Source of the DNA: Paenibacillus arenilitoris
GTDB taxonomy: Bacteria > Bacillota > Bacilli > Paenibacillales > Paenibacillaceae
Assembly (NCBI RefSeq): GCF_014705655.1
Contig: NZ_JACXIY010000008.1
Coordinates: 62,001 to 126,000, forward strand
DNA: 64,000 bases
Reading direction: 5' to 3'
The position numbers and the translations under genes were made by a program. The notes under the pieces are model-generated. The model had not been told where the DNA came from. It worked only from the letters and a program-made list of their open reading frames with translations, and ran no database searches. Position 1 is the first letter of the stretch. The number at the start of each line of letters is the position of its first letter. Shown here piece after piece: positions 56,901 through 64,000 of this stretch.

Positions 56901-57044
56901 TGGCGGCTGAAGCCCGAGATGGCTTCGGCTGCCGTTTTTTTATGGGCGAAAATGGCATAATAATGAGGCGGCCGCGACGCGATCCGATGCTTGACCGCGT
57001 GGTGCGCCACCTTGTTTATAATGGTGCCGGAGGGGGGAGGGCCT

Positions 57045-57395
57045 ATGTACCGCATCGGCGAGTTTGCCTCGATGACCGAGCTGACCAAAGAGACGTTAAG
57101 GTACTACGCCGATATTAAGCTTCTGGAGCCCGTATACGTCGATCCCGTGAACCAATATAAATACTATGACAACGGTTCGTATTTGATGGCGCGGCTGCTG
57201 TTCTATCTGCGCAGGTTCGGGTTTACGATCAGGGAAATGAAGGATTTCGTGGAGAAGCGTTCCTTGGACGACCTGGAGGATATTTTGCAGGAGAAGAAGA
57301 GGAAGCTGTACAAGCAGGTTGAGGAGATTACCGCAGTTATTCAAGATATCGATGCTTTCATAGACAATGGAAACGGAGTGGGGCGCAATGATTAA
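57045..57395 (+). CDS. MerR family regulator
   Basis: 116 residues. N-terminal MerR wing (MYRIGEFASMTELTKETLRY), 'VYVDPVNQYKYYDNGSY', then a coiled coil (EKKRKLYKQVEEITAVI). There is no effector domain after the coil, so it is a minimal type. GGGGGGAGG precedes the ATG. It overlaps the next gene by eight bases. Confidence 0.9.
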   Translation: MYRIGEFASMTELTKETLRYYADIKLLEPVYVDPVNQYKYYDNGSYLMARLLFYLRRFGFTIREMKDFVEKRSLDDLEDILQEKKRKLYKQVEEITAVIQDIDAFIDNGNGVGRND

Positions 57396-57840
57396 ATGGC
57401 ACAAGGAAATTAAAATTCCGGCCAATATCGAGACCGTTTGGAGGCTGTTCGACCTGGACCGGATTCAGCGCATTATGCCGAACGTGATTGCGCATGAACC
57501 GATCGAGCTGAAGGAGGGCGTCGTCGGCTCGACGTACAGGCAGACGTACAAGGAAGGCAAACGAACGGAAACGTATATCGTAACGGATATCGAATACGAG
57601 AATACCGACCGGAAGAAGCATAAGCGGATCGAATTCGTACTGGGCAAAGCGTTTAAAATCCAGGCGGGCTTCACGTTGATCAAAGAGGATGAGAATCTGA
57701 CAACCTTCATTTATACCGGCCAGAACGAGGGAATCAATTTTCTCGGCCGGTCTCTGCTGAAGCTGGGCGGATCGAAAAACAACGACAAAGTCGTCGACGA
57801 TTTCGTCGAACTCGTGCGCAGCGAAGCGGCGAAAGGCTAG
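57388..57840 (+). CDS. SRPBCC family protein
   Basis: 150 residues. The START/Bet v1-like fold is suggested by 'MIKWHKEIKIPANIETVWRL', a central 'RIEFVLGKAFKIQAGFTLI' and a C-terminal helix (DDFVELVRSE). It binds or moves a hydrophobic ligand; which one is unknown. It is translationally coupled to the MerR gene and could be its effector partner. Confidence 0.82.
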   Translation: MIKWHKEIKIPANIETVWRLFDLDRIQRIMPNVIAHEPIELKEGVVGSTYRQTYKEGKRTETYIVTDIEYENTDRKKHKRIEFVLGKAFKIQAGFTLIKEDENLTTFIYTGQNEGINFLGRSLLKLGGSKNNDKVVDDFVELVRSEAAKG

Positions 57841-57886
57841 CGCGGACGAGCGGGGCTGCCGGGCATGCGTCCCGGCAGCTCCGTCG

Positions 57887-58036
57887 TCATGGCCGCGGCT
57901 GATCGTCGCTTGCTTGCTCCGGCGCCGAATCGGCCGGCTGCTCCTGCTTGATATATTCGTCCTGATCGCTTCCCCATACGTAATCGTAATTCGTGATGTC
58001 CGGCTTGTAGCCGGTTTTGTCGTTGTCGTTGCTCAT
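57887..58036 (-). CDS. small acidic hypothetical protein
   Basis: 49 residues: starts MSNDNDKTGYKPDITNYDY, then VWGSDQDEYIKQEQ and an acidic tail ending DDQPRP. GGAGG lies 11 bases upstream of the ATG on the minus strand. Family not recognised. It is divergent from the secreted repeat protein 172 bases away. Confidence 0.6.
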   Translation of the reverse strand: MSNDNDKTGYKPDITNYDYVWGSDQDEYIKQEQPADSAPEQASDDQPRP

Positions 58037-58208
58037 TTCCGGTCCGCCTCCTTTTTCTTCGGTATGTGGTCAGTATGCGGCAGCGCGCGGGAAATATGCA
58101 TAACCGGCGCATTCAGGCAACTTTCAGCCCGCGTTAAAGGAAGATTAAGCCTGGACGGTTATGATGATCTTGCAACAACAAAATCGAAACCGAAAGGCGG
58201 AACATCTC

Positions 58209-59054
58209 ATGATGAAACCGAAAGCCATCTTGGCAGGCACGATCGCCCTAACTCTTACGCTCGGAGGCGGCGGCTTGTATGCCAGCCAGTACGCAAGCGC
58301 CGCAACGAACGATGCCGCGGCCGCGAAGACGGAAGCGGGAGACGTGCAGAAGGAGCGAGCCGGCAAGCGGGGCGGCTTCGGCCACGGGTTTGGCCAAGTC
58401 GAGGAGCAGCTGCTCGCGTACTTAGGTCTTGAAGAAGCGGCGCTTCGGACGAAGCTGGAGACGATGACGCTGGCCGAGGTGGCGGCGGAGCAAGGGAAAA
58501 CGCGCGAGGAGCTGCAAGCTAAGCTCGTGGAGTGGCTGGAGGCGGCGCAGCAGCCGGAAGCGCCGGTCGATGCAGACGCCGCGGCCGCCGACAAGCCGGA
58601 GAAGCCGGCCGCGGCCGCGATTGCGGAGAAGCTGCTGGACGCCAAGGGCTTCGGCTTCGGCAAGCATGGCGGAGGCGGCATGGGCGGCAAAGGCGGCTTC
58701 GGCGGCAGCCTCGACGCCGTCGCGGGGGCGCTTGGCCTGACGGCGGACGAGCTGAGGACGGAGCTGACGGAAGGCAAGACGATCGCAGCCGTAGCCGAGG
58801 CGAAGGGCGTTGCCGTACAGACGGTCATTGACGCGATCGTGAGCGAGCGCAAGGCGAAGCTGGACGAAGAGCTTGCGGCCGGCACGATCACGCAGGAGCA
58901 GTACGACGAGAAGCTTGCGGCCGTATCGGAGCATGCGGCGGGCCGCGTGAACGGCACGCTTCCGGCGCGCGGCAAAGGCGGGAAAGGTCCGCGCGGCGCG
59001 GCGCCTGAAGACGCGGCAGCGGATGAATCCGCTGCGGAGGACGCAACGGCTTAA
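58209..59054 (+). CDS. secreted Ala-rich protein with two helical repeats
   Basis: 281 residues. Signal peptide KPKAILAGTIALTLTLGGGG with likely cleavage near ASA. Two related repeats: about 75-135 (LGLEEAALRTKLETMTLAEV) and about 185-245 (LGLTADELRTELTEGKTIAA), each ending in a long helix, separated by a Gly-rich linker (GFGFGKHGGGGMGGKGGFGG). Proteins of this kind occur in Bacillales without known function. The ATG at 58209 is eight bases after AAAGGCGG; an ATG three bases later is possible. Confidence 0.8.
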   Translation: MMKPKAILAGTIALTLTLGGGGLYASQYASAATNDAAAAKTEAGDVQKERAGKRGGFGHGFGQVEEQLLAYLGLEEAALRTKLETMTLAEVAAEQGKTREELQAKLVEWLEAAQQPEAPVDADAAAADKPEKPAAAAIAEKLLDAKGFGFGKHGGGGMGGKGGFGGSLDAVAGALGLTADELRTELTEGKTIAAVAEAKGVAVQTVIDAIVSERKAKLDEELAAGTITQEQYDEKLAAVSEHAAGRVNGTLPARGKGGKGPRGAAPEDAAADESAAEDATA

Positions 59055-59072
59055 TCGTTAGCGCAAAATAGG

Positions 59073-59124
59073 AAGGGGCTTTCTCAAGCGACCTCTCGGT
59101 CGCTTAGGGAAAGCCCCTTTGTTG
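59073..59124 (+). terminator. terminator after the secreted repeat protein
   Basis: AAGGGGCTTTC and AAGCGAC pair with GTCGCTT and GAAAGCCCCTT, followed by TTTGTT. Confidence 0.8.
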
Positions 59125-59286
59125 CATTTTCTGCAACGGAAACCTCGATTAGTTCGAGGCCGCTGATTACCATGATGCCGTAACGGTTCTCGAACCAATC
59201 GCGTTTTTGTCAACCGTTCACGAGAAGTTCACAAACGAAAATCTAGGCAGGAGCGGCCCTTTCTGATATAGTTCTATTATCAAACT

Positions 59287-59301
59287 ATTCTACAGTAGAA
59301 T
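59287..59301. promoter_or_regulatory. MarR-type operator palindrome
   Basis: ATTCTAC-A-GTAGAAT, perfect seven-base arms, 47 bases before the MarR start codon and near TATAGT/TATTAT boxes. Position and size suit autoregulation by the MarR protein. Confidence 0.6.
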
Positions 59302-59347
59302 CAATTTGTCCAACAATGGAGCAGGGCACGCACAAGGAGGCATCGAC

Positions 59348-59827
59348 ATGGACATGGATAGGGCGCTTCTCAAACAAATCATCGAGCGGTACGAGGCGGC
59401 CAACTTTGTGGTCAACCGGCGGATGAACGCGATGATTCGCGAGCTGATGCCGGATGAGCTGACGGTCGACCAATTCAGCACGCTTCGATATTTGCGGTCC
59501 AGCGGAAAGAGCACGTCTTCCGAGCTGGCCGATATTTTTTGCGTAGGCAGGAGCTCCGTTACCGCAATCATCAACCGCCTCTTCGACAAGAAGCTGATCG
59601 AGCGGATTCCGGACGACAAGGACCGCCGCGTCACTTACTTGAAGCTGACGGAAGAAGGCATACAGATGAGCGACGCGATGGAGGAGAAGATCCAGACGCT
59701 GATCGCGAAATTTATTACGCATTTTGACGAGCAAGAGGCGCTATGCTTTATCGAGACGTTCGAGAAGCTTGCTCGGCGAATGATGCAGGGAGAGGAGAAG
59801 CAGGATGAGGATCGTACTGAAGTTTAA
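59348..59827 (+). CDS. MarR family regulator
   Basis: 159 residues, MarR winged helix (LTVDQFSTLRYLRSSG, SSELADIFCVGRSSVTAIINRL, wing DDKDRRVTYLKLT). AAGGAGG is six bases before the ATG. Its end overlaps the MMPL transporter gene by 23 bases, so regulator and transporter form an operon. A palindrome upstream probably binds it. Confidence 0.92.
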   Translation: MDMDRALLKQIIERYEAANFVVNRRMNAMIRELMPDELTVDQFSTLRYLRSSGKSTSSELADIFCVGRSSVTAIINRLFDKKLIERIPDDKDRRVTYLKLTEEGIQMSDAMEEKIQTLIAKFITHFDEQEALCFIETFEKLARRMMQGEEKQDEDRTEV

Positions 59828-62800
59828 ATGGCTGGTGCTGGCGCTGTGGGTGGCGGCCGCCGCCGGTCTTATGATCGGCGCGCCGGCCATGGAGGAGCTT
59901 GTCCGGACCAAGGGGCAAATCGCCGTGCCGGATGGCTATTCGTCGACCGTCGCGAGCGACCTGGAGCAGGCGATCGGCCAAGGCGGCGAAGCCGGCGGCA
60001 TGCCGACGGTGCTTGTCTTCCATAAGGAGGGCGGGTTATCCGAGTCCGATCTGTCCGAGGTGAAGGGCGGCATCGAGAAGCTGAAAAGCGAGGGCGAGTC
60101 GATCGGAGTCGTCTCCGTTACCTCCCACTTCGATACCGAAGAGCTGAAGGAGCAGATGGTGTCCGAGGACGGCAGCACGGTTCTGGCGCTCGTGAACGTC
60201 GAAGCGGGGGACCGCGAGCTGAAGGAGCTGAGCGACGGGCTGTACGATGCGATTGCCGATGTGGGGATCGAGCATTACTATACCGGCAACTGGCTCATTT
60301 CGGAAGACGTCGTCCAAAGCTCGCAGGAAGGGCTGAAGAAGACCGAATTCATCACGCTCGGCTTCATTCTCGTTATTTTGTTCGTCGTATTCCGCTCGGC
60401 CGTGGCGCCGATCGTGCCGCTCATCGCGGTCGGCTTCACTTACTTGGTGTCGCAGTCGGTCGTCGCGTATCTGGTCGAGTATTTCGACTTCCCGCTTTCG
60501 AACTTTACGCAAATCTTCCTGGTGGCCGTGCTGTTCGGCATCGGGACGGATTATTGCATCCTGCTGATCAGCCGCTTCAAGGAAGAGCTGGCTCACCGCG
60601 GCGACAAGACGGAAGCGATCATCCATACGTACCGCACGGCGGGCAAAACGGTGCTGTTCTCCGGGCTCGCGGTGCTGGTCGGCTTCGCGTCGATCGGCTT
60701 CTCGACCTTCGTGCTGTACCGCTCGGCGGTTGCGGTGGCCGTCGGGGTGGCGGTGCTGCTGATCGCGCTCTTCACGATCGTGCCGTTCTTCATGGCGGCG
60801 CTCGGCAAGACGCTGTTCTGGCCGTCGAAGGGCTCGCTTGAGCATAAGCCGAGCCGCCTGTGGGGAGCGGTGGGCAAGTTCTCGCTGAAGCGTCCGGTAT
60901 GGGCGCTCCTGATTTTGGCGGTGCTGATCGTGCCGTTCCTGACCGCGTACAAAGGCACGATCTCCTTCAACTCGCTGGACGAGATCGGCGACAAGTATAA
61001 TTCGGTCAAGGCGTTCAATATTATTTCCGACGGCTTCGGCCCCGGCGATTCGCTGCCGACGACGGTCATCGTGAAGTCGGATAAGCCGATGGATACGCCG
61101 GAAGGCTTGGGGGCGCTGGAGCAGGTCAGCCGCGAGCTGGCGAAGACGGACGGCGTGAAGGCGGTCCGCAGCGCGACCCGGCCGACCGGAGAAGCGATGG
61201 ATGAGTTCCTCGTCTCCGACCAGGTCGTCACGCTCGAGGACGGACTCGGCCAGAGCACGGACGGTCTCGGCAAGATCGGCGACGGCCTCGCGGAAGCGAG
61301 CGCCGCGCTGAACGAGAACGCACCGAAGCTGAATGAGGCGGTCGACGGCGCGGGGCAGCTCGTCGACGGCACGAACGAGCTGAAGGCCGGCATCGTCCAG
61401 CTCGGAGACGGACTGAAGCAAATTCAGCAAGGGCTGCTGGACGGCTCGGCAGGCGCTGGCGAGCTGAGCGAGGGGCTGGAGCAGGCGCAGGCGAGCGCGG
61501 AACAGCTTGCGGCCGCGAGCAATCAGCTGCTCGGCAGCTACGAGCAGCTGGGCGGCGGACTCGGCCAGCTGACGGGCGCGTACGAGGCGATTGCGTCGGA
61601 GCAGGCAAAGCTGGCGGAAGGGCTATCGGGCGTGGAGCAAGGACTGAGCGGCTTGCAGGAGAGCTATCCGGAGCTGCGGGATGACGCGTCCTTCCAGCAG
61701 GCGCTGGGCGCGCTGGCGCAGCTGCAGCAGGGAGCGGCCGGCATCGGCGCCCAGATGGCGCAGCTGAACGGGCAGCTGGCCGGCGTATCGGCCGGCATGA
61801 CGCAGGCGAACGCGGGCTTCGCGCAAGCGGCGGGCGGCCAGTCGGCGCTGGCATCCGGCCTCGGCAAGCTGGCGGCGGGCATCGCGGAGCTGCAGAGCGG
61901 CATCGCGCAGGCCGCGGCGGGCCAAGGGCAGATCGTATCGAAGCTGCCGGGCGTCGCGCAGGGCTTCGATCAGCTGTCGAGCGGCCAGCAGGAGCTGCAG
62001 GCCGGCTTCGCCGCCCTGAACGACCAGCTCGGCGAGCTGACGAACGGGCTGGATCAAAGCGTGGACGGCCTTCATCAGGTAACGGAAGGGTTGTCGTCTG
62101 CGGGGGGTTACTTGAACGGCCTGGCCGAATCCCCGAACAAGCAAATGACGGGCTGGTACATTCCCGAAGAAGCGATTGCGGACGAACAATTCCAAACCGC
62201 GCTTAACGTCTACATGTCGGAGGACCGGAAGACGGCGAAATTCGACGTCGTGTTCGGCGGCAATCCGTACGCGGAGGAAACGATGGGCGAGATTGACGGA
62301 CTGGAGGCAGCGGCGCAGCGCGCTCTTCAAGGGACGAACTTCAGCGGGTCGCAGGTGGCGATCGGCGGAGTGACGAGCATAAACAACGACCTGAGCAACA
62401 TCTCGGAAGCGGACTACTCGCGCACGGTCGTGCTCATGCTGATCGGCATCGCGATCATCCTCATCCTTCTGTTCCGCTCGATCGTCATGCCGATCTACCT
62501 GATCGCCTCGCTGCTCGTCACATTCTACACGTCGATGGCGATCACGGAAGTCATTTTCGTGCGCATGCTTGGCCTCTCGGGCGTAAGCTGGGCGGTGCCG
62601 TTCTTCGGCTTCGTCATGCTGGTCGCCCTCGGCATCGACTACAGCATTTTCTTGATGGACCGGTTCAAGGAATACCGCCATCATCTGTCGCCGCAGGAAG
62701 CGATTCTGGAAGCGATGAAGAACATGGGCACGGTCATCATGTCGGCGGCGGTCATTCTCGGCGGCACGTTCGCGGCGATGCTTCCTTCGGGCGTCATGTC

Positions 62801-63005
62801 GCTGCTGCAAATCGCGACGATCGTCCTGTGCGGCCTTTTCATGTACGCGCTGCTCATGCTGCCGCTGTTCATCCCGGTCATGGTCCGCACGTTCGGGCCG
62901 GCGAACTGGTGGCCGTTCATGGGACGGCCGGATTCCGCGGAACCAAGCGGCGCTCATGCGCACCGCCTGCATGGCAATCAAGTTTCGCACGATACGCATA
63001 TTTAG
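59805..63005 (+). CDS. MMPL/RND family transporter with long extracytoplasmic repeat domain
   Basis: 1066 residues. Two halves, each with a first helix, an extracytoplasmic loop and five more helices (for example VLFGIGTDYCILLISRFKEE in the first half and VALGIDYSIFLMDRFKEY in the second). Between them, residues about 480-770 form many short heptad-like repeats (LxxGxxxLxxA), as in YhgE/Pip-type proteins. Likely exports lipids or drugs under control of the MarR protein encoded just before it. GGAGAGGAG precedes the ATG. Confidence 0.93.
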   Translation: MRIVLKFKWLVLALWVAAAAGLMIGAPAMEELVRTKGQIAVPDGYSSTVASDLEQAIGQGGEAGGMPTVLVFHKEGGLSESDLSEVKGGIEKLKSEGESIGVVSVTSHFDTEELKEQMVSEDGSTVLALVNVEAGDRELKELSDGLYDAIADVGIEHYYTGNWLISEDVVQSSQEGLKKTEFITLGFILVILFVVFRSAVAPIVPLIAVGFTYLVSQSVVAYLVEYFDFPLSNFTQIFLVAVLFGIGTDYCILLISRFKEELAHRGDKTEAIIHTYRTAGKTVLFSGLAVLVGFASIGFSTFVLYRSAVAVAVGVAVLLIALFTIVPFFMAALGKTLFWPSKGSLEHKPSRLWGAVGKFSLKRPVWALLILAVLIVPFLTAYKGTISFNSLDEIGDKYNSVKAFNIISDGFGPGDSLPTTVIVKSDKPMDTPEGLGALEQVSRELAKTDGVKAVRSATRPTGEAMDEFLVSDQVVTLEDGLGQSTDGLGKIGDGLAEASAALNENAPKLNEAVDGAGQLVDGTNELKAGIVQLGDGLKQIQQGLLDGSAGAGELSEGLEQAQASAEQLAAASNQLLGSYEQLGGGLGQLTGAYEAIASEQAKLAEGLSGVEQGLSGLQESYPELRDDASFQQALGALAQLQQGAAGIGAQMAQLNGQLAGVSAGMTQANAGFAQAAGGQSALASGLGKLAAGIAELQSGIAQAAAGQGQIVSKLPGVAQGFDQLSSGQQELQAGFAALNDQLGELTNGLDQSVDGLHQVTEGLSSAGGYLNGLAESPNKQMTGWYIPEEAIADEQFQTALNVYMSEDRKTAKFDVVFGGNPYAEETMGEIDGLEAAAQRALQGTNFSGSQVAIGGVTSINNDLSNISEADYSRTVVLMLIGIAIILILLFRSIVMPIYLIASLLVTFYTSMAITEVIFVRMLGLSGVSWAVPFFGFVMLVALGIDYSIFLMDRFKEYRHHLSPQEAILEAMKNMGTVIMSAAVILGGTFAAMLPSGVMSLLQIATIVLCGLFMYALLMLPLFIPVMVRTFGPANWWPFMGRPDSAEPSGAHAHRLHGNQVSHDTHI

Positions 63006-63011
63006 AAAAAT

Positions 63012-63052
63012 AACCCCGGCATAGGCTGCCGTGCAGCCTATGCCGGGGTTTT
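63012..63052 (+). terminator. terminator of the marR-mmpL operon
   Basis: Perfect 18-base arms starting AACCCCGGCATAGGCTGC around CGT, followed by TT. Confidence 0.88.
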
Positions 63053-63084
63053 CGTCTGGTTACGAGTGCCGTCATCGCCGTCAT

Positions 63085-63164
63085 GCCCATGCATGCGTCG
63101 CGCCGACGCCTCCATGCATGCGTCGCGCCGACACCTCCATGCATTCATCTCGTCAACGCCCTTA
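63085..63164. repeat. 25-bp tandem repeat, three copies
   Basis: Unit CCATGCATGCGTCGCGCCGA plus CGCCT, twice nearly exact and a third degenerate copy (CCATGCATTCATCTCGTCAACGCC in part). No gene. Confidence 0.8.
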
Positions 63165-63174
63165 TTGAATGGCG

Positions 63175-63370
63175 AATGGCAAACCTGCTAAAGTGCAGGC
63201 ATTTGCGTTCAATTGCGGGCGGGTTAAGGGAATGCCGGCAAAAGTGCAGGCATTTCCGGCACATAGGCGGGTCACCTGCTGCTTAGGCGCGAATAAAGAT
63301 GCACATTTGCAGGAATGCACGGGTACCAGCGTATTCGCTATTAGATAGATGCACAATTGCAGGCATTTTA
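63175..63370. repeat. intergenic repeat element, locus 3 (GCAGGCATTT family)
   Basis: Copies of the motif GTGCAGGCATTT or its relatives at about 63195, 63250, 63300 (ATGCACATTTGCAGGAAT) and 63350 (ATGCACAATTGCAGGCATTT), interspersed with GGCGGGT-type spacers. The motif and its spacing match the elements near 34.9 and 50.1 kb, though the segments between are not conserved. Confidence 0.75.
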
Positions 63371-63375
63371 ACGTA

Positions 63376-63525
63376 ACTTGCCGTTACTTGCATGCCGCTG
63401 CTTACCGCTGCTTACCGCCTCTTACCATACTTGCCGTTACTAATCGTTACTTACCGCCTCTTGCCGTTACTTGCATGCCGCTACTTACCGCTATTTACGC
63501 CACTTGCCGCTACTAATCGTGATGC
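63376..63525. repeat. degenerate tandem repeat of a CTTACCG unit
   Basis: About fourteen copies of a nine-to-eleven-base unit (CTTGCCGTTA, CTTACCGCCT, CTAATCGTTA). The stretch from here to the ABC gene stop at 63691 holds no credible gene. Confidence 0.75.
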
Positions 63526-63690
63526 CAGGCGTCCGGCCGCACCTAACGTTAGCCCGACAGCGGCGGCGAGGTCTTCAAAGCATGCTCGACCGCCGCGAAG
63601 AGTGCCGCTTGCCTCGCAACGGGATAACGGCGGCTGCCCGGGAAACATGGCCGCCGGGGCCGCCGCCCGAGGCCGTCGCCGAGCCCAAGG

Positions 63691-64000
63691 CTACCGTCCA
63701 CGCTCGCTGCGGCGCGGAGCCGCGGACATTTCGTCCGGTCCGTCCGCCGCCTCCTTCTGCGGGAACTGCAGCTCGTAGAGCTGGGCGTATTTGCCCTGCT
63801 GCCGGAGCAGCGATTGATGCGTGCCGGATTCGATAATTTCGCCTTTGTCGAGCACATAGATGCGGTCGGCCTTCTGAATCGTGGACAGCCGGTGCGCGAT
63901 GACGAGACAGGTGCGGCCCTCGAGCAAATAAGCGAGCGCGTCCTGGATGGATTTCTCCGATTCCGTGTCGAGCGAGGAGGTCGCTTCGTCCAGTATGATG
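63691..64000 (-). CDS. ABC transporter ATP-binding protein, C-terminal end (partial)
   Basis: The last 102 residues of an ABC exporter ATPase domain, running off the window edge. The Walker B and D-loop are visible ([15 protein letters not shown]), then the H-loop His in [17 protein letters not shown] and the usual '[20 protein letters not shown]' end. The Glu after Asp is present, so this ATP site is canonical. Its membrane part lies outside the window. Confidence 0.9.
   Translation of the reverse strand, partial: IILDEATSSLDTESEKSIQDALAYLLEGRTCLVIAHRLSTIQKADRIYVLDKGEIIESGTHQSLLRQQGKYAQLYELQFPQKEAADGPDEMSAAPRRSERGR

Noticed and set aside
60036..62999. Long minus-strand frames opposite the MMPL transporter (464 and 458 residues)
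   Set aside because: Low-complexity Arg/Asp/Gln-rich translations that arise from the repeated Gly/Leu/Gln codons on the other strand.

Overview
The window reads as chromosome of a GC-rich, endospore-forming member of the Paenibacillaceae (Paenibacillus or Cohnella type). This rests on strong AGGAGG ribosome-binding sites, many U-tailed hairpin terminators, a Ger-type spore germinant receptor operon, a DUF4023-type small protein, a bmrB-like leader before a BmrCD-type exporter, and several families of interspersed intergenic repeats. No rRNA, complete IS element, prophage or CRISPR array was seen. The only RNA gene found is a tRNA-Asp(GTC). Most of the window is GC-rich; two stretches (about 2.65-6.35 kb and 23.3-31.7 kb) are visibly more AT-rich and carry accessory functions.

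Layout. 0-2.6 kb: TIM-barrel sugar isomerase, LysR regulator, rhodanese. 2.65-6.1 kb: AT-rich accessory patch with a Phd/YefM-HicA-like toxin-antitoxin pair, a wrecked AAA-type ATPase gene, a hairpin cluster, an SDR and two small membrane proteins. 6.36-8.74 kb: a 791-residue protein with a polyprenyl synthetase domain at its C-terminus and a second, unassigned Asp-rich helical half at its N-terminus. 8.74-9.6 kb: dense repeats. 9.7-17.5 kb: divergent CapA and Mur-ligase genes, arylamine N-acetyltransferase, a deleted EamA transporter beside a MocR regulator, a GNAT, and an Lrp-chrA-chrA chromate efflux operon. 17.7-23.2 kb: gamma-glutamyltransferase, amidase, pirin and small proteins.

23.3-31.7 kb: TetR and azoreductase with three GGAAT-N4-ATTCC operators, the gerB-gerA-gerC operon, TetR and a fatty acid hydroxylase-type gene, then an exact tandem duplication of a 65-residue membrane protein. 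31.7-34.8 kb: truncated esterase, ArsR regulator, MFS exporter. 35.1-36.3 kb: tRNA-Asp followed on the same strand by gluQ, whose product modifies tRNA-Asp. 36.4-41.9 kb: spermidine-synthase-like protein, PP2C phosphatase, an XPD/DinG-type helicase with a nuclease domain. 42.6-44.6 kb: Crp/Fnr regulator convergent with flavohemoglobin hmp, whose upstream region holds an exact TGTGA-N6-TCACA box.

44.8-49.9 kb: LysR, then a 32-codon leader peptide, two terminators and a heterodimeric ABC exporter. 50.5-57.8 kb: a run of small same-strand genes (YjbR, broken GNAT, two Nudix, GNAT, VOC, GNAT, GrpB, Ntn hydrolase, histidine phosphatase, APH-like kinase, MerR, SRPBCC). 58.2-63 kb: secreted repeat protein, MarR and an MMPL/RND transporter. 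63-64 kb: repeats and the 3' end of another ABC transporter.

The most notable signals are the tandem isoprenoid-synthase-like protein, the hybrid toxin-antitoxin system with TGTACA operators, the hmp FNR box, the attenuated ABC exporter, the tRNA-Asp/gluQ pairing, and a diverged intergenic repeat family shared by three loci (about 34.8, 50.0 and 63.2 kb).
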